Notes: a model not told the origin generated them from the letters alone. A DNA stretch of 64,000 nt from HKST-UBA85 sp035654775 (GCA_035654775.1 DASRWB010000017.1:46813-110812); one strand, 5' to 3'. Positions 27,225 through 36,845 are shown, numbered from the stretch's first letter. A program made the numbers and translations.

Positions 27225-27557
27225 TTATTTTTTTAACTCAAGTTTCTCGGCAAAATAATCGCAAAAATCCTTCATAGTAGCCGTCATTTTTTCATCCTGA
27301 GTAGCTCGGTTAAAGGTATCGCTCATCGCTACCAGTGTTTGGTGAAAAAACTGTTTCATTTCATCTACAGGCATATCTTTTGTCCATAAATCTATACGCA
27401 AAGTTTCCTGATTTTCACTGTCCCAAACCGAAAGCATCATAGCCTTGGCTTCTTCGTTGGTGATTCCGCCATCTTCTGCAGACCATTGTAGTTTTTCGGG
27501 AATTCTGTTTTCGTCCAATTCAATATTGAGAGTTATGGTAGATGTTGTGTTTGCCAT
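27225..27557 (-). CDS. gldC: gliding motility protein GldC
   Basis: 110-residue cytoplasmic protein with the GldC pattern (STITLNIELDENRIPEKLQW, EAKAMMLSVWD, LRIDLWTKDMPVDEM). In Flavobacterium loss of gldC slows but does not abolish gliding; its mechanism is unknown. It is directly coupled to gldB, whose stop overlaps the gldC start by one base. Confidence 0.95.
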   Translation of the reverse strand: MANTTSTITLNIELDENRIPEKLQWSAEDGGITNEEAKAMMLSVWDSENQETLRIDLWTKDMPVDEMKQFFHQTLVAMSDTFNRATQDEKMTATMKDFCDYFAEKLELKK

Positions 27558-28519
27558 TATTTTCGAGGTTTAAAATTTGAATTTGTAAATATTTCTTCCG
27601 AAGATTTCAGTAGCATATCTTGAAAAGAAACTGCATTGGTTTTCATATATGATTTTACGATTTGCCAGCCTATATATTGGCCTATTCTGCCCGGAGATTC
27701 GTTATCTATTTGCTCAAGTTGAAATTTTGAAAATGGCGCAGGATTAATAAACCTGCTAGGAAGACTCGAGTCGGTACTGTAAAGCAACGCTCTGTCTATA
27801 AAATACTGCCAGATTTCAAATTCGTTAGCCATGGCCCAATCCAGTTGCTCCGGGCTGTATCCTATTTTTTCGGCATCTGTTTTAAACGGAATTACCTTAT
27901 CTTTAAAATACAGTTGTTTTCCGTAATAAATCATCTCGTCCAAAAGTGTTCTCTTTGAGGTTTGAAAAATATAATTTTCGGCATAACCTGTGGCCAAATC
28001 CACTACTATTTGTTCTTTATTAAAACCGTCTCTAATATATTTCGAAATCCCTTTGTAAAATTCATGATCGCTACCAAGGTAGGTATCAATAGCAATAAAT
28101 GTAAGTGAATCGGTTACTATGGTTTTATTTCTGTAATCTACCTGTGAAATATGCGTAATAACTCTAGGCACTTTAAACTCCGGGAAGTAATATTTTAAAT
28201 GTTGAAACAGCAATGTAATTTCTGATTTTATTTCAGAAAAATCTTCAATTTTAAGAGCTACTTGACTACTTATCTGTTTTTGTAGGGTATCCTGCATTTT
28301 TGCCACCCAAAATGAATCTTTATATGTTTCTGAAAACATAAAGGGATAGTTTGCCTTTAACTGAGGCAAATCAGCTGGAGTAGATTTATCAAAAAGCTGA
28401 TCAAAACGTTCAATATTTACCGAAACGTTAATATTGGCTATTTTACTTTCAATAGCACTGTCTTTTTTACAAGAAAATAAAACAAAGCTTAATAAAGAGA
28501 ATATAAAATAGGGTTTCAT
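27557..28519 (-). CDS. gldB: gliding motility lipoprotein GldB
   Basis: Lipoprotein required for gliding and linked to type IX secretion. After the signal peptide MKPYFIFSLLSFVLFSC there are about 300 residues of a helical, peptidase-like domain without a visible catalytic motif (family segments include GFNKEQIVVDLATGYAENYIFQ, given as residues about 170-190, and PGRIGQYIGWQIVKSYM). The frame opens at a TTG at 28540, but the ATG at 28519 gives a clean lipoprotein signal. Confidence 0.93.
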   Translation of the reverse strand: MKPYFIFSLLSFVLFSCKKDSAIESKIANINVSVNIERFDQLFDKSTPADLPQLKANYPFMFSETYKDSFWVAKMQDTLQKQISSQVALKIEDFSEIKSEITLLFQHLKYYFPEFKVPRVITHISQVDYRNKTIVTDSLTFIAIDTYLGSDHEFYKGISKYIRDGFNKEQIVVDLATGYAENYIFQTSKRTLLDEMIYYGKQLYFKDKVIPFKTDAEKIGYSPEQLDWAMANEFEIWQYFIDRALLYSTDSSLPSRFINPAPFSKFQLEQIDNESPGRIGQYIGWQIVKSYMKTNAVSFQDMLLKSSEEIFTNSNFKPRK

Positions 28520-28577
28520 AGCTAAGTAAGTTGTTTTCAATTTTTATTAATTGGTGCTTTCACGTATTTTTGTTTGG

Positions 28578-28585
28578 CAAAGGTA
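28578..28585 (-). promoter_or_regulatory. -7 element of gldB-gldC promoter
   Basis: TACCTTTG on the minus strand, an exact TAnnTTTG, about 60 bases before the gldB ATG. On the plus strand the same gap holds TATTTTTG (28565-28572), a candidate -7 for nadE, so the two divergent promoters would overlap. No clear TTG for either. Confidence 0.4.
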
Positions 28586-28615
28586 CTATTCTTTGTTTTA
28601 AAAATCGACACCTAA

Positions 28616-29404
28616 ATGCAAACTGAAAAAGTAGCACAATATATTACATCCTGGTTAAAAACTTATGCCTTAAACGCTAAAGTAAATGGATTTGTTATAG
28701 GAATTTCCGGCGGTATCGATTCGGCGGTTACCTCAACATTATGTGCCCAAACGGGACTAAAAGTACTATGTCTGGAAATGCCTATACATCAGGCTGAAGC
28801 ACAAGTTACCCGGGCGTTGAATCATATTTCGTGGCTTCAAAAACATTTTCCTGAAGTGTCTATGCAAAAGGCAAACCTTACTCCTGTTTTTGACAGTCTG
28901 GTAGCTTCGCTTCCTGAAATTGAAAACGAAGAAACCCGTTTGCTTTCTTTAGCCAACACCCGAGCACGATTACGCATGACCACCTTATACTATTTTGCCA
29001 CAGCAGAAAAACTACTGGTTGCCGGCACAGGAAACAAGGTAGAAGATTTTGGAGTAGGTTTCTTTACAAAATACGGTGACGGTGGCGTTGATATCAGCCC
29101 CATAGCCGATTTGCTTAAAACAGAAGTCTATGAACTTGCCGCATATTTAGGCATCAATCAAGACATAATGGATGCTGCGCCTACAGACGGTTTGTGGGGC
29201 GACGACAGAACCGACGAAGACCAAATTGGCGCTACCTATCCGGAACTGGAATGGGCCATGAAAATGGACCAAAAAGGTAAAACGGCACCCGATTTTACCG
29301 GCAGACAAAAAGAAGTGTTTACCCTTTACAAACGCCTGAACACAGCAAACAAGCACAAAATGATTCCAATTCCTATGTGTGAAATTCCGGCCAATTTGAA
29401 ATAA
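28616..29404 (+). CDS. nadE: ammonia-dependent NAD+ synthetase
   Basis: Converts deamido-NAD to NAD with ATP and ammonia. 262 residues of the adenine-nucleotide alpha-hydrolase fold: P-loop GISGGIDSAVTS, then VAGTGNKVEDFGVGFFTKYGDGGVD and the C-terminal GLWGDDRTDEDQIGATY. There is no glutaminase domain, so ammonia is the nitrogen source. Single gene divergent from gldB. Confidence 0.96.
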   Translation: MQTEKVAQYITSWLKTYALNAKVNGFVIGISGGIDSAVTSTLCAQTGLKVLCLEMPIHQAEAQVTRALNHISWLQKHFPEVSMQKANLTPVFDSLVASLPEIENEETRLLSLANTRARLRMTTLYYFATAEKLLVAGTGNKVEDFGVGFFTKYGDGGVDISPIADLLKTEVYELAAYLGINQDIMDAAPTDGLWGDDRTDEDQIGATYPELEWAMKMDQKGKTAPDFTGRQKEVFTLYKRLNTANKHKMIPIPMCEIPANLK

Positions 29405-29488
29405 GTATTTCTTTATCTTTAAAAATTTCTTATCTTTATTACATATTGCACCTTATTTAACCAACCAACCTCATAAATATTTAAGGTC

Positions 29489-30115
29489 ATGATAAGACTA
29501 TTAGTAGTTGACCATCATCCTATCATCAGAAAGGGTTTTGAGTTATTGTTTATTGCATCAAACAGTGTACAGTTTGTAGGTGCACTTGATGATGGTGAAG
29601 CTATTTTTGATTTTCTGCGCAGAAACCAAGTAGACCTTATAGTAATGGAATTGGATTTGCCTAAACTAAATGGGATTACTGCTTTAAGACGTTTAAGGAG
29701 CGACTACCCGAACATAAAAACACTCATCTTCAGTGCACAACCGGAAGAAGTATATGCCATAAGCTCCATAAAGGCTGGAGCTTCGGGTTACCTGCCCAAA
29801 GTGGCTAATGTACTCACTGTAAAAGAAGCCATCATGAAAGTAGCCAAAGACGAAATCTACTTGAGCCCGGATTTGGCCCACAGCATGGCTTTAGGTAAAA
29901 AAGTGAATCGTGCCGGAGCTCACTATAAAAAACTATCAACCCGTGAAGTTGAAGTGCTCAAACTGCTTTCTATAGGGAAAAAAAACAAAGAAGTAGCCGA
30001 GGAATTAAACATTAACGAAAAAACGGTAAGTACCTACAAAGCCCGGCTTATGAAAAAACTGAATGTGAATAATCTGGTAGATTTAATTAACCAAGCCAAA
30101 CTGCTTGAATCATAA
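29489..30115 (+). CDS. orphan NarL/LuxR-type response regulator with atypical receiver
   Basis: 208 residues: receiver-like domain (1-120) and LuxR-type helix-turn-helix (about 143-205, LSTREVEVLKLLSIGKKNKEV, with EKTVSTYKARLMKKLNV as the recognition region). The receiver is non-canonical. The phosphoacceptor Asp is Glu54 (VMELDLP, where LMDLNMP is usual), and the acidic pair at the N-terminus is D8-H9. The conserved Ser/Thr and Lys (GYLPK) remain. Phosphorylation at the normal site is therefore unlikely; a Glu may mimic the active state. No histidine kinase is nearby. Its end overlaps dnaG by 6 bases, tail to tail. Confidence 0.85.
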   Translation: MIRLLVVDHHPIIRKGFELLFIASNSVQFVGALDDGEAIFDFLRRNQVDLIVMELDLPKLNGITALRRLRSDYPNIKTLIFSAQPEEVYAISSIKAGASGYLPKVANVLTVKEAIMKVAKDEIYLSPDLAHSMALGKKVNRAGAHYKKLSTREVEVLKLLSIGKKNKEVAEELNINEKTVSTYKARLMKKLNVNNLVDLINQAKLLES

Positions 30116-32068
30116 CACGCGATTTAACTTTCGGGAAAGCAATCTTTTTAACCCCGAATAGTCATTTATTTCTTCCAGAATAGATGTGTTTACTTCGGCT
30201 CTTTTTTCTATCGTTTCATACTGAAATTCTTTTACTTTTTTATCTATTAAAAAGCACCGTAAACTTAGAATCGTTTCACTTACCAACTGTGAGATATTAG
30301 TGTTTTTGTCTTTTGGGTAAATATTTTTTCGCTGCCAATTGTGTAAATTATAACGCTCATCTTCCATGAGAATTGATGTGATTTCAGAAGCCAGTTCTGG
30401 TGATAGCGTATTTACCAAATGCTCTACCGAAGTATCGGGATTTTGGTTTAACGTATCAATTATGGTGTAATAAAGCGTTTTAAAAATAGGGTTCGAAAAC
30501 TGCATTTCATCTTCCTGCAAATCCAGATACACTTTTTCAAACACTTTACTGGACTGTATTACAGGCTCCATCTCTAAATCGCCCAATTCATTTTCTTTTA
30601 AAACCAAATCTTCAAATTGTTCCGTTTTATTTCCATAAAGTAGAAGTATTTCAATGATTTTTCGCTCCAATTCGTACTGTACATCTACTTTGGCGATGGT
30701 TTTTTCAGGCTTGATAACATCAAAGGCTTTTTGTTGATTCTTGTATGCTTTGTTGGTTTCCTGAATGTATTTTTTATTTAGCTGTGCCAATGAACTAAAC
30801 AGCACTTCTTCACTTATATCCATTATTTTAGAACATTCCTGAATATAAATTTCGCGTTGTATTCTATCCGGTATTTTTGAAATACTTTGGATAATATCCC
30901 GAATGGTATCGGCTTTTTTTATGGGGTCATTTTTGGCTTCTTCTACCAGTAAAGAAGCTTTAAACTGAATGAAGTCTTTACGGTTTGTTTCCAGGAATAA
31001 AGTGAGTTCTTCCAGGGTATTATTTCGCGCAAAGCTATCCGGATCTTCTCCTTCAGGAAAAGTACATACTTTAACGTTCATCCCTTGTTCCAAGATTAAA
31101 TCAATACCGCGTAGCGAAGCTCGAATTCCGGCAGCATCGCCATCAAAAAGCACGGTAATGTTTTTGGTCAGCCGGTTAATAAGCCGTATTTGTTCCGAAG
31201 TTAAAGCGGTTCCTGAGGATGCCACAACATTTTTTATACCGGTTTGGTAAAACTGAATAACATCGGTGTAGCCTTCTACCAGATAGCAATTGTCTTCTTT
31301 GGCTATAGCCTGTTTGGCATGAAAAATACCATATAGAATTTTACTTTTATGGTAAATTTCACTCTCGGGCGAATTCAGGTATTTTGCTGCTTTTTTATCG
31401 TTAGTAAGAATTCTTCCTCCAAAGCCCAACACTCTGCCACTCATGCTTTGTATAGGAAACATCACCCGACCTTTGAAACGGTCAAACCGTTTTTCGTCCT
31501 TTACGATGGTAAGACCTGTTTTTTCCAGATAGTCTATATTATATCCTTTGCTTAAAGCTTCGTCGGTAAAGGCTTGCCATTCGTCCAGAGAATAGCCCAA
31601 GTTGAATTTTTTAATAGTTTCCAGGGTAAATCCACGCTCTTTAAAATAACTCAACCCTATGGCTTGACCCGGGTCGGTTTTTAATAAGTTTTTTTGAAAG
31701 TATTTGCTGGCAAATTCATTGATTAAGAATAAACTTTCGCGTTCGTTTTCCTGTTCTTTTTGCTCGGTGGTTTGCGCAGTTTCTTCTATTTCTATATTGT
31801 ATTTTTTAGCGAGGTATTTTATGGCTTCCGGATAGGTAAAATGCTCATGTTCCATCAAAAAGGCTACCACATTTCCGCCTTTACCGCTGGAAAAATCTTT
31901 CCATATTTGTTTTACCGGAGAGACCATAAAACTGGGTGTGCGTTCGTCGCTGAACGGACTTAGGCCTTTGTAGTTGCTTCCTGCTTTTTTAAGCTGTACA
32001 AAGTCGCCTATTACTTCCTCTACACGGGAAGTTGCAAATACCTGATCTATGGTTGTTCTTGATATCAA
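30110..32068 (-). CDS. dnaG: DNA primase DnaG lacking zinc ligands
   Basis: Makes RNA primers at the replication fork. 652 residues: N-terminal CHC2-type domain (about 30-100), TOPRIM catalytic domain (about 255-350, with LVEGYTDVIQ and VLFDGDAAGIRAS), and a C-terminal DnaB-binding helical domain. The zinc-binding cysteines and histidine are absent: YKGLCPFH is YKGLSPFS (Ser37, Ser40) and the CFGCG ribbon is D58-F-S-S61-G. The rest of the motif (ERTPSFMVSP, GKGGNVVAFLM) is intact. I recall this as usual for Flavobacteriales, not a local mutation. Confidence 0.95.
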   Translation of the reverse strand: MISRTTIDQVFATSRVEEVIGDFVQLKKAGSNYKGLSPFSDERTPSFMVSPVKQIWKDFSSGKGGNVVAFLMEHEHFTYPEAIKYLAKKYNIEIEETAQTTEQKEQENERESLFLINEFASKYFQKNLLKTDPGQAIGLSYFKERGFTLETIKKFNLGYSLDEWQAFTDEALSKGYNIDYLEKTGLTIVKDEKRFDRFKGRVMFPIQSMSGRVLGFGGRILTNDKKAAKYLNSPESEIYHKSKILYGIFHAKQAIAKEDNCYLVEGYTDVIQFYQTGIKNVVASSGTALTSEQIRLINRLTKNITVLFDGDAAGIRASLRGIDLILEQGMNVKVCTFPEGEDPDSFARNNTLEELTLFLETNRKDFIQFKASLLVEEAKNDPIKKADTIRDIIQSISKIPDRIQREIYIQECSKIMDISEEVLFSSLAQLNKKYIQETNKAYKNQQKAFDVIKPEKTIAKVDVQYELERKIIEILLLYGNKTEQFEDLVLKENELGDLEMEPVIQSSKVFEKVYLDLQEDEMQFSNPIFKTLYYTIIDTLNQNPDTSVEHLVNTLSPELASEITSILMEDERYNLHNWQRKNIYPKDKNTNISQLVSETILSLRCFLIDKKVKEFQYETIEKRAEVNTSILEEINDYSGLKRLLSRKLNRVL

Positions 32069-32155
32069 AAAATGTGTGCTTTTTTCGAACCGTAAAAATA
32101 AGAAAACCTTTTGGGTTAATCTCTTATAGGTTTACGATTTGAAGATATAAAAAAA

Positions 32156-33133
32156 TTATTTTTTTCTATCTATCACATAGTCAACCATCAAAATCAAAGA
32201 AGTTTTGTATGGACTTTCGGGATAGTTTTCCAGAAGTTTTAAGGCTTGTGCCTGAAAGTGTTTCATTTGGGTTACGGCATACTCCAATCCGCCACGTTCT
32301 TTTACGAAGGCAATCACTTCTTTCACGCGTTTTTTGTCTTTATTGTGGTTTTTCACGGCGTTGATCAACCAACTGCGTTCTTTGGCTGTACAAGTATTAA
32401 GCACGTGAATAAGTGGTAAGGTCATTTTTTGTTCTTTGATATCTATTCCTGTAGGTTTGCCTATTTTGTCTTCGGTGTAGTCAAATAAATCGTCTTTTAT
32501 TTGAAAAGCCATCCCGATGAGTTCTCCAAATTTTCGCATGGTTTCCACTTCGGAAGAACCGGGTTTAACTGAGGCGGCGCCCAGGCTACAGCAAGCGGCT
32601 ATAAGCGTAGCTGTTTTTTGCCTGATAATTTCGTAGTAAATGTCCTCGGTAATGTCTAGCTTTCGAGCTTTTTCAATTTGCAACAATTCACCTTCACTCA
32701 TTTCTCTAACAGCTACGGATATAATTTTCAGTAAGTCAAAATCGTTGTTATCAATGCTTAAAAGCAATCCTTTTGACAGTAAATAATCACCTACCAAAAC
32801 GGCTATTTTATTTTTCCACAAAGCGTTTATGGAGAAAAACCCGCGACGACGGTTGCTGTCGTCTACCACATCATCATGCACCAGTGTGGCGGTATGAATA
32901 AGCTCTATAACAGAAGCTCCTCGATAGGTACGCTCGCTAATTTCGCCATTGGAAATCATTTTTGCCGTAAGAAAAACAAACATGGGTCGCATTTGTTTTC
33001 CTTTTCGATTTACAATGTAGTGTGTGATGCGATTGAGCAGCGCCACTTTTGAAGACATGGAGAGTTGAAACTTTTGTTCAAAAAGTTCCATTTCAAAGGC
33101 TATGGGCTGTTTTATTTGTTCAACAATCTTCAA
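32156..33133 (-). CDS. trans-polyprenyl diphosphate synthase
   Basis: Adds isopentenyl units to allylic diphosphates, probably making the menaquinone side chain. 325 residues with both aspartate-rich motifs: first HDDVVDDSNRRRG and second FQIKDDLFDYTED, plus GKQMRPMF near the start. In this phylum the neighbour relation to dnaG (88 bases apart) is common. Chain length cannot be read with certainty. Confidence 0.93.
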   Translation of the reverse strand: MKIVEQIKQPIAFEMELFEQKFQLSMSSKVALLNRITHYIVNRKGKQMRPMFVFLTAKMISNGEISERTYRGASVIELIHTATLVHDDVVDDSNRRRGFFSINALWKNKIAVLVGDYLLSKGLLLSIDNNDFDLLKIISVAVREMSEGELLQIEKARKLDITEDIYYEIIRQKTATLIAACCSLGAASVKPGSSEVETMRKFGELIGMAFQIKDDLFDYTEDKIGKPTGIDIKEQKMTLPLIHVLNTCTAKERSWLINAVKNHNKDKKRVKEVIAFVKERGGLEYAVTQMKHFQAQALKLLENYPESPYKTSLILMVDYVIDRKK

Positions 33134-33268
33134 CAGAATACAGGTATAAAAGCGGGTAACAAACCTACTAAAAATGTCTGTGAAAAACTATTTTACCGTG
33201 TGAATGGTTGTGTTTGGTCAAAAAATTGTATTTTTCAACTGTTGTTAACAAGCTAAAAATCAATCTTT

Positions 33269-34078
33269 ATGAAAAAAATTACGCTAATGCTTTTTGTTTT
33301 TATGGCACATTTGATACATTCTCAAAGTGTAGTATGGGAAGATAATTTTGATGACCAAGATATTTCTGACTGGACATTATTAGACGAAGATGGTGATGGA
33401 CAAACTTTCTTTTCCTACTTCCCAACCGGCCAACCTTCACCAATGTTGGCTTCAGCATCTTGGAACAATGACCCGTTAACACCTGATAATTATGCCATTT
33501 CTTCGGCTATTGATGTTACAGGTTATTACAACTTGGAATTAAATTATATGGTAGCTGGTCAAGACCCTGAATGGGCCGCAGAAAATTACACCGTTTATAT
33601 TTCAACCGGAAATACAATTACCGACTTTATGAATACAGCGATTTCTGTAAACTTTACTGAAAATTTAGGTGATGATCCAAATGCTGCGGGAGTATTGGTT
33701 CCAAGGTCAGTAGATATTTCAGCTTTGGATGGAGCTACTACCTTATATGTAGCCTTTAGACATCATAATGTTTCTGACCAGTTTATTCTTGATATAGATG
33801 ACGTTGCCATAGTAGCTGAAACGTTACATACAGATGAATTTGCTGAGAATGAAACTTATAAAATAACGTGTAAAGATAGAACAGTGATTCTTTCAAACCT
33901 TGAAGGAGAAATTCGATATAGCATATACAGCTTAACCGGTCAACAGATTATTATCGGAAACACGAGTTTACCTTCTCAAAATGTTGACGTTTCAGGGTTA
34001 TCTGCAGGCGTATATATTGTTGAGATTAATGATGTGGCGAACAACGCTACTGTTAGACAAAAGATTATTATTGAATGA
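33269..34078 (+). CDS. type IX-secreted protein with jelly-roll (choice-of-anchor) domain
   Basis: 269 residues. Signal peptide (1-18), then a MAM/choice-of-anchor-J-like beta domain (about 20-190: VVWEDNFDDQDISDWTLLDED, YAISSAIDV, LYVAFRHHNVSDQFILDIDDV). The C-terminal 70 residues are a type A sorting domain (SIYSLTGQQI, VDVSGLSAGVYIVEI, VRQKIIIE). It would be exported by the type IX system, part of whose genes lie at the start of this window. Possible carbohydrate or cell-surface binding role; no catalytic domain visible. First of three exported proteins. Confidence 0.88.
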   Translation: MKKITLMLFVFMAHLIHSQSVVWEDNFDDQDISDWTLLDEDGDGQTFFSYFPTGQPSPMLASASWNNDPLTPDNYAISSAIDVTGYYNLELNYMVAGQDPEWAAENYTVYISTGNTITDFMNTAISVNFTENLGDDPNAAGVLVPRSVDISALDGATTLYVAFRHHNVSDQFILDIDDVAIVAETLHTDEFAENETYKITCKDRTVILSNLEGEIRYSIYSLTGQQIIIGNTSLPSQNVDVSGLSAGVYIVEINDVANNATVRQKIIIE

Positions 34079-34169
34079 TTTTTTAATATGTCGTTGTTTA
34101 AGAGGAAAAAATAAATTAAATATTTTCTAGTTTATATCATTAATACTTATTTTAGCCTAAAAAGCTAAA

Positions 34170-35432
34170 ATGCGTAAATTTATAATTATAACTGTTTCTC
34201 TGTTTTTATACAATTGTAATACTGACGATTCAGTAAGCTCTAACCCAATAAACTTAACAGAAAACATTGAAGTTTACAACCAACAATTAATTGACGACAG
34301 CTATGTCCTTGCCGTTGAAAACGGGGGAAACGCTTCATATTTACTAAACAAAGAAGGCGAAAGAATTTATCAATGGAATTTTGATACGAGATTAGGAAAT
34401 GACCTTGAATTACTTCCTAACGGAAAACTTTTGGGTATTTTTAAAACTCAAAATAACGACATCAGTTTTGGCGGTGCCGGAGGCATAATTAAAATTTTAA
34501 ATTCCTCTTCAGCATTGGAATGGCAGTTTACCTATGCATCTCAAAATGTTATGGCACACCACGATGTGGAATTTTTACCTAATGGAAATGTGCTTTTTAT
34601 AGCTTGGGAACGAGTAAGTGCATTAACCGCTCAAGCTCATGGAGTTAATACCTCGGTCGATATTTTCCCTGAAACTTTAGTTGAAGTAAACCCCAATACA
34701 AATCAAATTGTATGGAAATGGAGTAGTTTTGATCACATTGTACAAGACTTTAACCTCAATGCCCTTAACTATGGAAACATCAACGAAAACCCAAACCTTA
34801 TTAATATTAATTACAATAGCAGTTCAGATGATGGAAATATTATGCATGCCAATGGATTGGACTATGATGAAGTAAATGATCTTATTTATTTAAGTGTTAA
34901 TTTTTATAGTGAGGTTTGGGTAATTGATCATAGTACAACTACAGATGAAGCAGCTTCTAATTCTGGTGGAAACTACAACAAAGGCGGCGATTTAATTTAT
35001 CGGTTTGGGAACCCTGAGACTTATAACAGCCTAGGCAACAGGCTTTTTTACAACAATCACTTTCCAAATCTGATAGAAAAAAACGTTCCCGGAAAAGACA
35101 ATATGTTGGTTTTTGTAAACAAATATAACAATACCGAGCAATCAATTGTTTATGAAATAGATTTACCGGATACCTTTAATTTAATGCCAAACAATAATAA
35201 TGAACCCAATATCGTATGGGAGTTTACTGATACTGACATGTATTCCCGAATAATTTCAGGAGCTGTTAGGTTAGAAAATGGAAATACACTTATCTGCGAA
35301 GGAGATTATGGTTTTTGGGAGATTACACAAAACGGTGAAATAGCATGGAAATACAATAGTCAAAACGTAAATCTATGGCGAGGCTACGACTATAAACATA
35401 ACGATTCAGCTATAAATAATTTAAATTTTTAA
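34170..35432 (+). CDS. arylsulfotransferase-like lipoprotein (ASST beta-propeller)
   Basis: 420-residue lipoprotein (MRKFIIITVSLFLYNC signal). The body is a six-bladed propeller of the arylsulfotransferase family, with repeated blades of the type ELLPNGKLLGIF, EFLPNGNVLFIAWE, VRLENGNTLICEGDYG. The histidines expected for sulfate transfer can be matched tentatively to AHHDVEF and MHANGLDY. In Bacteroidota this family also includes uncharacterised surface proteins. No sorting domain, unlike both neighbours. The 91 bases before it show no clear promoter. Confidence 0.75.
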   Translation: MRKFIIITVSLFLYNCNTDDSVSSNPINLTENIEVYNQQLIDDSYVLAVENGGNASYLLNKEGERIYQWNFDTRLGNDLELLPNGKLLGIFKTQNNDISFGGAGGIIKILNSSSALEWQFTYASQNVMAHHDVEFLPNGNVLFIAWERVSALTAQAHGVNTSVDIFPETLVEVNPNTNQIVWKWSSFDHIVQDFNLNALNYGNINENPNLININYNSSSDDGNIMHANGLDYDEVNDLIYLSVNFYSEVWVIDHSTTTDEAASNSGGNYNKGGDLIYRFGNPETYNSLGNRLFYNNHFPNLIEKNVPGKDNMLVFVNKYNNTEQSIVYEIDLPDTFNLMPNNNNEPNIVWEFTDTDMYSRIISGAVRLENGNTLICEGDYGFWEITQNGEIAWKYNSQNVNLWRGYDYKHNDSAINNLNF

Positions 35433-35443
35433 TTTAAAAACAG

Positions 35444-35451
35444 TATATTTG
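35444..35451 (+). promoter_or_regulatory. -7 element upstream of the second T9SS cargo gene
   Basis: TATATTTG, exact match to TAnnTTTG, 28 bases before the ATG at 35480. No TTG at the standard distance. Confidence 0.35.
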
Positions 35452-35479
35452 AAGCAATTAATTTAATCCAACTTTATTT

Positions 35480-36790
35480 ATGAAAAAAATTACTTTATTT
35501 TTTATTCTTTGTTTTACATTCGTTTATTGGTCGTATAGCCAATGTACAAACCAAGTTTATCAATGGCCACAATCAATTGTTTCAATAGTAGCAGCGCCAG
35601 GTCCACAAACTATAGCAACCAATAACTGGCCACAGAATGAGTTTTCTGTAATTGATGGTCTAGTAATTGGCGAATCTTACACAGTAACTGCAACTCCATC
35701 TGCATACATTACAGTTACTGAAGATGATAGAATTACTGTAATTACGCATGGAGCAGGTTCAGTGTCTTTTGTAGCTACAACAACTCAAATTGCTTGCTTT
35801 TGGACTGCAGATGCAATTTGTACAAACGGCCCTTCAACAAATACTCTTACCCAAATTAATTGCACCACCTGTATTTGTGACACAACCGCTCCGCTTGCCG
35901 CAATAAATCCAGTACCTGCTAATTCAGCTACAGGAGTAGAAATCATTTATGATGACGCAGATCTCCTAATAGCTTTTGATTGGGAAGATAATGCTGTTGG
36001 TGGCGAAGGACAATCGTATACTTTTTCACTTGGAGAAACTGTTACCGGTGATGATATCGGTAGTTTATCAGTTAGCAATAGCCAAGTGCTCCTAAACTAT
36101 ACTTGGGCAGAAGGCACCCAATACTACTGGAAAGTAGAAACAATCAATTGTGCAGGAAGCGCTACAAGTTCGGTATGGAGCTTTACAACTTCTTCATGTA
36201 GTTCAGTAGCTCCCGGTACTATTACATCGGTACAATCACCCGCAAATATGGCAACCGGTGTAGAAATTGACAATACAGACCCTGAAAACTTATCTATCAC
36301 GTTTGATTGGGATGAAGCCCTTACTGGTGATCCTGCAACAAACTATATTGTTAGCTTAGGTACTACTGCTACAGGTGATGATATTGGAACAGTAAGCACA
36401 CTCGATGGTGAAAGCACAATTGATATTAATTTCGCCTGGGAATACGAAACAACCTATTATTGGTTTGTAACAGCTCAAAACTGTGGAGGAACTTCTTCAG
36501 CCAGTGCTGTATTTAGTTTTACAACTGAAGCAGAATTATCTGTTGATGACTTTAACAGAAACAGTCTTACTCATTTTTATGACTCAAACAATCAGGCACT
36601 TACCATGCAATCTTCAAATGCTGCATTTGAAAGTATAGTAATGTACAACCTTTTGGGTCAGCAAGTAATTAGCAAAAATTTATCTCAAACTACCGAGGTG
36701 ATTAACATGTCTTCGCTAAAGAATGGTATTTACTTGGCTAAAGTCACTTTAGACGGAAGAACACAAACTATAAAAATTATCAAAAACTAA
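35480..36790 (+). CDS. type IX-secreted surface protein with two Fn3-like repeats
   Basis: 436 residues. Signal peptide (1-20), a cysteine-rich first domain (about 21-135), then two copies of a roughly 105-residue beta-sandwich (about 136-240 and 243-348). Both copies share PANSATGVEI/PANMATGVEI, a TGDDIG turn, YYWKVET/YYWFVTA and a final WSFTT/FSFTT. A type A sorting domain closes the protein (about 360-436: YNLLGQQVISKNL, MSSLKNGIYLAKV). Likely an adhesin or matrix protein; no catalytic motif. Confidence 0.85.
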   Translation: MKKITLFFILCFTFVYWSYSQCTNQVYQWPQSIVSIVAAPGPQTIATNNWPQNEFSVIDGLVIGESYTVTATPSAYITVTEDDRITVITHGAGSVSFVATTTQIACFWTADAICTNGPSTNTLTQINCTTCICDTTAPLAAINPVPANSATGVEIIYDDADLLIAFDWEDNAVGGEGQSYTFSLGETVTGDDIGSLSVSNSQVLLNYTWAEGTQYYWKVETINCAGSATSSVWSFTTSSCSSVAPGTITSVQSPANMATGVEIDNTDPENLSITFDWDEALTGDPATNYIVSLGTTATGDDIGTVSTLDGESTIDINFAWEYETTYYWFVTAQNCGGTSSASAVFSFTTEAELSVDDFNRNSLTHFYDSNNQALTMQSSNAAFESIVMYNLLGQQVISKNLSQTTEVINMSSLKNGIYLAKVTLDGRTQTIKIIKN

Positions 36791-36814
36791 TTTTTTAGGT
36801 GTAACACTTAAAAA

Positions 36815-36845
36815 CAAAAAAGCCACTAGTTAGTGGCTTTTTTTA
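36815..36845. terminator. bidirectional terminator between T9SS cargo gene and rlmN
   Basis: AAAGCCACTA and TAGTGGCTTT as near-perfect arms, flanked by A-run and T-run, so it serves both converging genes. Confidence 0.85.
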
